64,000 bases of DNA from Blastococcus sp. HT6-4 (lineage in GTDB: Bacteria > Actinomycetota > Actinomycetes > Mycobacteriales > Geodermatophilaceae). Of this stretch, positions 41,801-49,678 are shown piece after piece (the stretch's first letter is position 1; each line of letters starts with the position of its first letter). The translations under genes were made by a program, and so were the position numbers. Where the stretch lies: contig NZ_CP155551.1 in the NCBI RefSeq assembly GCF_039679125.1, positions 4,154,001 through 4,218,000 of the forward strand, read 5' to 3'. The notes under the pieces were generated by a model. That model was not told the DNA's origin. It saw nothing but the letters and a program-made list of their open reading frames with translations, and searched no databases.

Positions 41801-43850
41801 CGACGGCGTCGGTGAACCGCTCGGGCAGCGAGCGCAGCAGCGGCAGGTCGACCGGGGGGACGGCGACGCCGAAGTCGTAGATCCAGGTTGGCGGCGCGCC
41901 GATCCGGTCGATCTCGTAGGGCCGCTCGTCGACGACGTCGACACCCATGTTCTGCAGCACCGGGAGGATGTCGGACAGCAGCAGCCGCTCCCCCACGCGG
42001 TACACCGTCAGCCGGCGGTCACCGGGAGCCGCGCCGGCCGGCGTCCACAGCCGCAGCGCCAGGTCACCGGCGGCCAGGCCGTCCAGGCGGGCGAGGTCCT
42101 CGACGGCCCGCTCGGCCGGGAAGTCCTCCTGGTAGGCGGCCGGGAAGGCGTCGGCGACGCGGGCGAAGATCCGCTCGGCGTCCGCGCCGAACCGGCCGGC
42201 CAGCGCGTCGGACAGGTCGTCGGTCCAGCTGCGGGCGGCCGCCGCGAGCTCGGCCTGCAGCGCGTCGACGTCGACGTCCACGTGCTGGCGCGCCCCCTGC
42301 CGGCCCACCGGACGGCGGACGACGAAGTGCAGCCTGGCCAGCACGGACTCGGTGGAGCGCGCGGTGAACTCGATGCTGGTGCCACCGAGGCGCTCGAGCA
42401 GCAGGTGCTGCATCGCCGTGCGGACGGCGGTGGTGTAGCGGTCCCGGGGCAGGTAGACCAGCGCCGACCAGAACCGCCCGGTCGGGTCCTGCCGCAGGAA
42501 CAGCCGGGTCTGCCGGCGCTCCTGCAGGTGCAGCACGGCCATCGCCACGGGGAGCAGCCGCTCGGCCCCGACCTGCATCAGCTCGTCGCGGGGATAGGTC
42601 TCCAGGACGTCGAGCAGCTGCTTGCCGGTGTGGCTGTCCGCGGGGACGCCGGAGCGCTCGATCACCTCGGCGACCCGGCGGCGCACGAGCGGGACGTCGA
42701 GCACGCTGGTGCCGTAGGCGGTGGACGGGAACAGCCCGACGAAGCGGCGCCGCCGGGTCACGCCGCCGCTGCGCGGGACGGTCACGGCGACCAGGTCCAG
42801 CCACGCCCGGCGATGCACCGTCGAACGGGTGTCGGCCTTCGTGACGGTGAGCCGGTGCCGCCCCGTGACCCCGGCGGCCTCGGGCGGGGCGGTCGCGGAG
42901 CGGGCCACGTCGGTGTCGCTGCGGAGCACGCCGAGGCCCGTGCCCGGCACCGGACGGGCGACGCTCTCCCCCTCGTCGGGGACCACCTCCACGTCGCGGG
43001 CGCCGAGGAGCACGAAGTTGCCGTCGGCCAGCCAGCGCAGCAGGGCCGCCGCCTCGGCGGGGTCGTCCGCGGGGTCGTCCGCGGGGTCGTCGACCGGGAC
43101 CGGCGCGGTCCCGCCGCCGGCGAGCACGTCGAGCTCGGCGGCGAGGTCGACCATGCGGGCGCGCATCCGGGCGCCGTCCTCGTGGACGGCCCGCACGTCG
43201 TCCAGGACGGTGCGCAGGCCGGTCACCAGGTCGCCGGCGGACTCGCCGTCGAGGGGCCCGTCGAGGACGACGGCCATCCAGGACTCGGTGACGGCGTCGC
43301 TACCGCAGGAGGCGGCGTCCCCGCTGTCGCAGAAGGTGATGATCCGGCCGCTCACGTCGCGGCGGACGACGAGCACCGGGTGGACCACGTGCTCGAGGGC
43401 GAAGCCCTGCCGGACCACCTCGGCGGTGACCGAGTCGACCAGGTACGGCATGTCGTCGGTAACCAGCCGGACGACGGTGCGGCCGGCCCGCCTGCCGCCG
43501 GGGAGCGGCTGCAGGTCGACGGTCGCCGCGCCGGGCGGGCGGACCTCGGCCAGCGCGAGGTGGCCGAGGGCGAGCGCCGCGAGATCGGCCGCGTCGGTGT
43601 CGAGGACCTCCTCGGACGGCTCGCTCCAGTAGTAGCGCCGGAGGAACGCCGGCAGGTCGTCGGCCGTGCAGCCCGGCGGCAGCGCGGCCTCCCCGCGCTC
43701 GGCCGCGGCCGCGGCGGTGCGCGCCGCCCGGCGCAGGAGCTGCTTCTTCTCGTCGCGGCCGGCCTCGAGGGCGGCCAGATCGGTGCGGGATCCGCCCGCG
43801 GGACCGTCGTGCACCGGAGCGTCCGGGACGACTCCGGTGTCACTCGCCAT
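38835..43850 (-). CDS. gdh: NAD-specific glutamate dehydrogenase, large (180-kDa) type
   Basis: A 1671-residue enzyme oxidatively deaminating glutamate to 2-oxoglutarate. The N-terminal ~700 residues are the regulatory region with ACT-like segments; the catalytic core (~700-1250) has [41 protein letters not shown] (~850-890, with the catalytic Lys) and [37 protein letters not shown], the NAD-binding motif. Full length for the L-GDH family known from Streptomyces and mycobacteria, where it is controlled by allosteric effectors and GarA-like proteins. ATG 43850. Three GDDPADDPA units near residue 260 are a short internal repeat. Confidence 0.96.
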   Translation of the reverse strand: [1671 protein letters not shown]

Positions 43851-43912
43851 GTCAGGCCACGCTACTGCTCTGCGAGACGCTCGTCACGGCGACGCGGGTG
43901 CCGGGGTGCGGC

Positions 43913-44281
43913 TCAGACCTTCTCGGTGATCTGGTCGGCCGCCCAGCCGCCGATGGCCAGGAGCAGTCCGCCGAGGACCGCCGTGGCGAAGCCGTCGACG
44001 GTGAGCCGGTCGGTGAGCGCCGCGGTGAGGCCGAGCAGGGCCGCGTTGATCACCAGGAGGAACAGCCCGAGGGTCAGCAGCACGAACGGCAGCGCCAGCA
44101 GGCGCAGGATCGGCCCGACGACCGCGTTGATCAGCGCGAAGACCAGCGCGATCCACAGGAAGGTGCCGACCGCGCCCAGCGGGGCGTCGGGGTTGCCCTC
44201 GACGTCGACGCCGTCGAGCGCGAGGGTGACCAGGTAGAAGACACCGGCCATCAGGACGACCTTGAACAGGAACCCGAGCAC
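43913..44281 (-). CDS. Phage-holin-like (YvlD family) membrane protein
   Basis: A 122-residue protein starting at GTG 44281 with four hydrophobic helices (~3-20, 38-58, 62-82, 95-115). The pattern AVGTFLWIALVFALINAVVGPILRLLALPFVLLTLGLFLLVINAALL is typical of the widespread family called phage holin family IV/YvlD. Chromosomal members are probably envelope proteins; there are no lysis genes nearby, so this is not evidence for a prophage. Element C of the CTAG family lies 47 bases upstream. Confidence 0.88.
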   Translation of the reverse strand: MLGFLFKVVLMAGVFYLVTLALDGVDVEGNPDAPLGAVGTFLWIALVFALINAVVGPILRLLALPFVLLTLGLFLLVINAALLGLTAALTDRLTVDGFATAVLGGLLLAIGGWAADQITEKV

Positions 44282-44327
44282 GGCCCCACGCTAACGCCCA
44301 AGATCGCAGGTGGGCCGTATTCACCGG

Positions 44328-44369
44328 TCTAGCGGTCTCTGGCGTCGGAGCTAGACGCGGGCAGACGGG
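44328..44369 (+). repeat. CTAG-family element C
   Basis: TCTA at 44328, degenerate TCTG at 44338, facing TAGAC at 44352-44356, CAGA at 44362-44365. The most diverged copy, but with the same spacing (24 and 34 bases from the first TCTA) as A and B. It lies in the divergent region between the holin-like gene and the AAA+ ATPase gene. Confidence 0.65.
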
Positions 44370-44406
44370 CCTCGACTTCCGCGGGTGCCGACACGCGCTA
44401 GAGCGT

Positions 44407-44449
44407 TCTACCGATCTCTAGTGCCCGGCGCTAGAGGACCCCATACGGT
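44407..44449 (+). repeat. CTAG-family element D (directly upstream of the AAA+ ATPase)
   Basis: TCTA at 44407 and 44417, facing TAGAG at 44432-44436, CATA at 44442-44445; one base longer than A-C. CTCTAG-N9-CTAGAG forms a 9-bp dyad. An extra CTAGAG lies just upstream at 44398. If CATACG acts as a -10 box, transcription starts within a few bases of the ATG at 44457. Confidence 0.8.
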
Positions 44450-44456
44450 GGTCGAC

Positions 44457-45650
44457 ATGGATCCCGTCCGGAACCCGTACGCCCCCGGCGCCGGACAGCG
44501 CCCGCCCGAGCTGGCCGGGCGCGACGGCGAGCTCGGGGCCTTCGACGTCGTGCTGGAGCGGATCGCCCGCGGCCGTCCCGAGCGCTCGCTCGTGCTCACC
44601 GGGCTGCGCGGCGTCGGCAAGACGGTGCTGCTCAACCAGCTGCGGTCCGCGGCCATCGCCCGCGGGTGGGGCACGGGCAAGATCGAGGCGCGCCCCGAGC
44701 AGTCGCTGCGCCGCCCGGTCTCCTCCGCGCTGCACATGGCGCTGCGCGAACTGGGCCCCCGGCACGGCGACCAGGAGTCGATCGCCGAGGTGCTCGGCGT
44801 CCTGAAGGCCTTCGCGCAGCGGGTCAACCCGGCCGACGCGAAGGTCCGCGACCGCTGGCAGCCCGGCATCGACGTGCCGCCCGCCACCGGCCGGGCCGAC
44901 TCCGGCGACATGGAGATCGACCTGGTCGAGCTGCTCAGCGACGCCGCGGGGGTGGCGGCGGACATCGGCAGCGGCATCGCCCTGTTCATCGACGAGATGC
45001 AGGACGTGCAGCCCGACGACGTCTCGGCCATCTGCGCCGCCTGCCACGAGCTCTCCCAGCAGGGAGCGCCGCTGATCGTCGTCGGCGCCGGGCTCCCCCA
45101 CCTGCCGGCCGTCCTGTCGGCGTCCAAGAGCTACTCCGAGCGGCTGTTCCGGTACCTGCGCATCGACCGGCTCGACCGCGAGGCGGCCGACCGGGCACTC
45201 CTGGCCCCGGCCGAGCGGGAGGACGTCGAGTTCGAGCCGGCCGCGCTCGACGCGCTCTACGCGGCCGCCGACGGCTACCCGTACTTCGTCCAGGCCTACG
45301 GCAAGGTCACCTGGGACGTCGCGGCCTCCTCCCCCATCACCGCCGCCGACGTCGCCATGGCGGCCCCGGTCGCGGAGGCGGAGCTCGCGGTGGGCTTCTT
45401 CGGGTCGCGGTACGACCGGGCCACCCCGGCCGAGCGCGAGTACATGCACGCCATGGCCGAGCTGGGCGGGGACGCCGGGGCGGCCGTGGCCACGTCGGAG
45501 GTCGCCGTCTCCCTGGGGCGCAAACCAGCGTCACTGTCCCCCGCGCGCGACTCGCTGATCAAGAAGGGGCTGGTCTACTCGGCCGAGCGCGGTCAGATCG
45601 CGTTCACCGTGCCGCACTTCGGCCGCTACCTGCTCCGCCACCCCGACTAG
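44457..45650 (+). CDS. AAA+ ATPase with C-terminal winged helix (Orc1/Cdc6-like)
   Basis: A 397-residue protein starting at ATG 44457, not at the ATG 44385 that lies upstream of element D. The N-terminal block NPYAPGAGQRPPELAGRDGEL resembles Orc1/Cdc6-type AAA_16 ATPases. Walker A is GLRGVGKT (49-56), Walker B IALFIDEMQD (~173-182), followed by LIVVGAGLPHLP (sensor 1 position, Asn absent) and ADGYPYFVQAYGKVTWD. Residues ~320-395 form a winged helix (VAVSLGRKPASLSPARDSLIKKGLVYSAERGQIAFTVPHFGRYL). Related proteins occur across actinobacteria without known function. DNA binding is inferred. Its TAG stop shares CTAG with the convergent esterase gene. Confidence 0.85.
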   Translation: MDPVRNPYAPGAGQRPPELAGRDGELGAFDVVLERIARGRPERSLVLTGLRGVGKTVLLNQLRSAAIARGWGTGKIEARPEQSLRRPVSSALHMALRELGPRHGDQESIAEVLGVLKAFAQRVNPADAKVRDRWQPGIDVPPATGRADSGDMEIDLVELLSDAAGVAADIGSGIALFIDEMQDVQPDDVSAICAACHELSQQGAPLIVVGAGLPHLPAVLSASKSYSERLFRYLRIDRLDREAADRALLAPAEREDVEFEPAALDALYAAADGYPYFVQAYGKVTWDVAASSPITAADVAMAAPVAEAELAVGFFGSRYDRATPAEREYMHAMAELGGDAGAAVATSEVAVSLGRKPASLSPARDSLIKKGLVYSAERGQIAFTVPHFGRYLLRHPD

Positions 45651-46855
45651 CACCGGCTGCGCCGGGCGTCCTTGACGAACACGATCCCGTCGGTGCCGGC
45701 CACGTAGGCCGGATCGAGCGGGGCGTAACCGAACCAGGGCGACACGCGGGCAGCGGGCGTTCCGTCGGCGAGGACCGCGGCCAGTCGGCGGGCGTCGACG
45801 ACGCACCGGTCCTCCGGCAGCGCGTACAGCAGCCCTTCGACGGTGTCGGGCGGAGGAGCGGCCACTCCCCGGTGGACGATCGTGCCGAGGGCCGTGGCCA
45901 TGAAGGCGTACCCCTCGCCCAACCGGACGCCGACGATCGCGCCGGCGCTCCACCACTCCACCGGCATCCCACCCATCCGCATCGTGCTCCGGTCCCGCTG
46001 GAGGTGGCTGTTGTGGGCGTGCACCAGCGTCGGACCCCGTTCGGCGAGGGCGAGCAGGTTGGCGGCCATCATCGAGTCCCGCACGCCGAGCAGCCGCGCC
46101 ATGCGGCCGGGTGAGGCGTCGGCCATCCCGAAGTGGTACCGCAGCAGGCCGGTGGCGGTGCGCCCGTACAGGCGTGCCCGGTGCCAGTCCTCCGGGGAGG
46201 ACGCCGCGATCAGCTGCGGCGCCTGCGCGTCGAGCGCGGCTCCCAGCTCGTCGGCGAGCAGCCGCAGCTGCGTGGCGTCGGGCGTGCGCCCGACCGACCG
46301 GGACGGATCCATCATCGCGCCGGGGTCGGTCCACCGGTCGTCGGCGCCGAGCAGGCGGTCGAGCACCTGCTCGGTGCAGGGCAGCAGGTCGGCATCCACC
46401 CAGGCGGCGAGGTAGGCGTGGAGCCCGGTGAGGGCCTGCCGCGGGCTCGCGGCGCCGGTGATCTCCAGCGGGCCGTCGAACCCGGCGAAGCGCACCCGCT
46501 CGGACTCCGGCCGGCCGTCGTTGTACGCACGCATCCAGCGCACTAGCTCCCGATTGGCCTCGAAGGCGCCCCACTCGTGGCTGAAGCCGTGCGCCATCAC
46601 CTCGTCGAGGCTCCCGGCGCCCGAGTTGACGTGGTCGTCCACGACCACGCCCATCAGGCAGTCGCTCTCGAGGGCGATCGTCCGGTAGCCCTCCCGCTCG
46701 ACGAGCTGCCGGAAGAGGTCGTTCCGCAGCTCCAGCAGATCCTCCTCGCCGTGGGTCGGCTCGCCCAGGGCGAGCAGCCGCGGCCTGACCGGGAGCAGTG
46801 CCATGACGGCGGCGGCGTCGACGGCGCGGACGGACTGGGCGATGCCGGTATTCAT
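45647..46855 (-). CDS. Erythromycin-esterase-like protein
   Basis: A 402-residue member of the Ere family, which contains macrolide esterases and many uncharacterised succinoglycan-associated proteins. Recognisable parts: LLALGEPTHGEEDLLELRNDLFRQLVEREGYRTIALESD (~22-60; conserved His and Glu), SHEWGAFEANRELVRWMRAYN and HAHNSHLQRDRSTMRMGG (catalytic-region His). ATG 46855 is used because the frame upstream (to 46999) runs into the MerR gene. Divergent from a MerR-type regulator 46 bases away, a layout suggesting drug-inducible control. Resistance is not demonstrable from sequence. Confidence 0.85.
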   Translation of the reverse strand: MNTGIAQSVRAVDAAAVMALLPVRPRLLALGEPTHGEEDLLELRNDLFRQLVEREGYRTIALESDCLMGVVVDDHVNSGAGSLDEVMAHGFSHEWGAFEANRELVRWMRAYNDGRPESERVRFAGFDGPLEITGAASPRQALTGLHAYLAAWVDADLLPCTEQVLDRLLGADDRWTDPGAMMDPSRSVGRTPDATQLRLLADELGAALDAQAPQLIAASSPEDWHRARLYGRTATGLLRYHFGMADASPGRMARLLGVRDSMMAANLLALAERGPTLVHAHNSHLQRDRSTMRMGGMPVEWWSAGAIVGVRLGEGYAFMATALGTIVHRGVAAPPPDTVEGLLYALPEDRCVVDARRLAAVLADGTPAARVSPWFGYAPLDPAYVAGTDGIVFVKDARRSRC

Positions 46856-46901
46856 GACCTCGACGGTATCGTTGAAGGAACGGTGGAGACTTAGCCTCGG
46901 G

Positions 46902-47678
46902 ATGGGCCGGATCTTGCTGCGAAAGCCCCAAAGAGGTGTGCGGCTCAGGCCGGTCGATCTGGCGCGTGCGCACGGGCTGTCCACCCAGGCCATCCGCAAC
47001 TACGAGGCGGCCGGAGTCCTCCCGGCGGCCGAACGCACCCCGTCCGGGTACCGCGCCTACACACCGCTGCACGCCCACGCCCTGCGGGCCTTCCTCGCCC
47101 TCGTGGCCGGGCACGGGCACCGGACCGCCACGGCGATCATGCGGGCGGTCGACGAGAACGCGACCGACGAGGCGCTCCGGCTCGTCGACGAGAGCCATGC
47201 GCAGCTCGTCGAGGACCGCCGCACCCTCCGGGACGTCGACGCCGCCGTCCGTGGCCTCGAACCGGTCCCCCCGGGACGGGGCGACGTGTTCGTCGGCCCC
47301 CTCGCGCGACGGCTGGGCATCCGCCCGGCCACGCTGCGCACCTGGGAACGCGCCGGCCTGATCGAGCCTCGCCGTGATCCGCGGACGGGCTACCGGGTCT
47401 ACAGCCCTGCCGACGTGCGCGACGCCCTCCTGGTCCACCAGCTCAGGCGCGGTGGCTACCTGCTGGACCAGATCGCCCCGCTCATCAGCCAGGTCCGCTC
47501 CGCCGGAGGCGTCGCGCCGCTGGAGTCCATGCTGGCCGACTGGCGGGCCCGCCTGTCGGCCAGGAGCCGCGCCATGCTCCGCGGGGCCGCAGCGCTGGAG
47601 GCCTACCTCGGCCACCGCCCGTCCCCGCCCGAGGAGGAGCCGGCCGCAGGCACGGCGCGACGTCCGGCCGCGACCTAG
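46902..47678 (+). CDS. MerR-family regulator with two helix-turn-helix domains
   Basis: A 258-residue protein. HTH 1 is PVDLARAHGLSTQAIRNYEAAGVLPAAERTPSGYRAYTPLHAHALRAF (~17-65); HTH 2 is VGPLARRLGIRPATLRTWERAGLIEPRRDPRTGYRVYSPADVRDALLVHQLRRGGYLLDQIAPLI (~132-197). This duplicated layout matches the TioE-type MerR regulators. A short dyad, CGTT-GAAGG-AACG (46870-46882), lies in the 46-base divergent spacer and is a plausible operator. An alternative start is the GTG at 46938. Its stop shares CTAG (47675-47678) with the convergent phosphatase gene. Confidence 0.85.
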   Translation: MGRILLRKPQRGVRLRPVDLARAHGLSTQAIRNYEAAGVLPAAERTPSGYRAYTPLHAHALRAFLALVAGHGHRTATAIMRAVDENATDEALRLVDESHAQLVEDRRTLRDVDAAVRGLEPVPPGRGDVFVGPLARRLGIRPATLRTWERAGLIEPRRDPRTGYRVYSPADVRDALLVHQLRRGGYLLDQIAPLISQVRSAGGVAPLESMLADWRARLSARSRAMLRGAAALEAYLGHRPSPPEEEPAAGTARRPAAT

Positions 47679-49480
47679 GAGATCGCGGCCGGCGGCGGGG
47701 CCATCGGGCCGGCCTCGGCCGGCCGGGGCCGGTCCATCGCGTGGGCGCGGACCGCCAGGACGGCGACGTCGTCCTCGACGTCCTCCTCCAGCATCTCCTC
47801 GAGCAGCCGGTCGCACAGCTCGGCCAGGGGCAGCCCCGCCGAGCGCTCCAGCAGGGCGCGCACCCGGGCCCGCCCGTCGTCCAGCGGGATCCCCCGCCGC
47901 TCGAACAGGCCGTCGGTGAACAGCAGGAGCGTGCTGCCGTCGGGCATGGCCGCCTCGCCGCCGGCCAGCCGCCCCACCCAGCCGGTGCCCAGGGGCGGGC
48001 CGACCGGCACCGTCAGGTCGCGGACCTCGCCGCCGGCCAGCAGGAGCATCGGGTCGGGATGGCCGGCCGACGCCCAGTGCAGGCGCCGGAGGCCGGCCGC
48101 GCGGTCGGCGTCGCCCTGCTCCACCCGGCAGACCAGCGCCGTGGCCATGGCGGGGACGGCGAGCCCCACGAGGGCCTGGTCGACCCGGCGGAGCAGGCCA
48201 CCGGGCTCCTCCAGCCGGTCGAAGGCGATCGCCCGCACGAGGGTCTTGATCTGGCCCATCGCGGCCGCGGCCGCCACGTCGTGGCCCATCACGTCCCCGA
48301 TGACCAGGACCGTGTCCCCGTCGGGCTGGAGGAACGCGTCGTACCAGTCGCCACCGATCGAGACGCCGCGGGTCGCCGGCCGGTACCGCACGGCCAGCTC
48401 GAGGTGGTCCGGCTGCACCGGCGGGGACAGCAGGCTCAGCTGGAGCCGCTCCGCCACCTGCTGGTTGAGCGCGAGCAGCCGGGCGTTGTCGAGGGCCAGT
48501 GCCGCCCGGCGGGAGGCGATCTCGGCGGTGCGCAGTTCGATGGCCGTGTGCGCCCCCCGCTCGGGCCCGTTGACCAGCGTGAGCGCGCCGAAGACCTCGC
48601 CGCGCGCGACCAGCGGGAACGCCGCGACCGCCACCGGGCGCAGCGGCTCGAGGGCCGCCCGGCTGCGCGGGTCGGCGATCATCGTCTCGAAGTGGCGGGC
48701 GGTCAGCTCGGGGATGACGACCGGCGTCGCGCTGCGCAGCGCGGTGGGCACCGGCGCGGTCGCCCGGTTGGAGGCGACCCGCGCGTCGGCGTAGCGGTGC
48801 ATCGCCTCGACCAGGGCGGGATCGCGGTGCGCCCGGCCGACGTCGCGCCGGGTGCCGTCGGCGTCGACCACGCTCACCAGGCACCAGTCGGCCAGCTGCG
48901 GCACGACGCGGGCGGCGAACCGGGCGGCGGCCTCGTCGATGTCCGGCGTGGAGGTCATGGCCTGGCTGATGTCCCCGAGGAGCATCAGGTGCCGGCCGGA
49001 CTCCTCGGCCTCCTGCCCGGCGCGCGCCGCCTCCGCGGCGGCCTACTCGCGGGCCGCCACGGCCGAGGCCCACTCCTCCTCGTTCCGCCGCCGGACGGTC
49101 ACGTCGTCGTAGGTCACCACCAGCCCGGCGTCGGTGAGGAACGCGTCGGCCCGGAACCACGTGTCCAGCGGGGCGAACCACGCCTCCGTGCTCCCCGACT
49201 CCCCGGTGGCGCGCACGCGCCGGTAGAGCTCGTCGAAGGGGCCGCCGACCGCCTCGGGGAACTCGGCCCAGATGTCCCGGCCGAGCAGCTGCGGGACGGT
49301 GCGGGCCAGCACGCGGGCGCCGGCCGGGTTCACGTAGCGGAACCGCCAGTCACCGTCCAGGACGAAAAGCGGCCGCTCCATGCCCTCCACCGCCCGGAGG
49401 AGCAGGCGCCCCGAGGGGCGTGCGGCGTCGTCCAGGGTCATCCCCCGCAGTGCTCCGTCCCGCCGCACGGTCGGCAGCAT
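47675..49480 (-). pseudogene. PAS-GAF-SpoIIE/PP2C phosphatase split by an in-frame amber codon
   Basis: One reading frame of 602 codons from ATG 49480 to 47675 is interrupted only by TAG at 49045-49043. Before it: a PAS domain (~25-140, MERPLFVLDGDWRFRYVNPAGARVLARTVPQLLGRDIW) and helix start EEEWASAVAARE. After it the same frame continues AAAEAARAGQEAEESGRHLM, then GAF (~165-330) and PP2C (~350-570; GGDWYDAFLQ, VLVIGDVMGHDV, LLLFTDGLFERR, EDDVAVLAVR). GAG or CAG to TAG would explain it. The downstream half could be made from ATG 48985 as a 436-residue GAF-PP2C protein. Sequencing error or suppression cannot be excluded. Confidence 0.8.
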
Positions 49481-49678
49481 GAGGTCCCAGCCTGACGGGT
49501 CGGCCGTGTGAAATCAATCCGCGGGCAACCCATCTCGCCGGCCCGGACGGGGCGCCGGGGCGGGGCCACGGCCGGCGGCGCCCGTCGGGCGGGAACCGGT
49601 TTCCGCGCCCGGACGGGGTTGACCCGGCGCCGCACGGGGCACCCCATGCCCGTCGGACAGGGACTCGAGGGGGAGAGC

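Noticed and set aside
38973-44237. A 1754-codon plus-strand open frame opposite gdh
   Set aside because: Mirror of a clearly conserved 1671-residue dehydrogenase; composition is that of antisense high-G+C sequence.
43913-44281. Holin-like gene as evidence of a prophage
   Set aside because: This membrane family is common on chromosomes, and no other phage gene is nearby.
44385-44456. Upstream ATG 44385 as start of the AAA+ ATPase
   Set aside because: The extra 24 codons are encoded by element D and lack similarity; the NPYAPG block begins just after ATG 44457.
46856-46999. ATG 46999 as start of the esterase
   Set aside because: It would place 48 extra residues inside the divergent MerR gene and its regulatory spacer.
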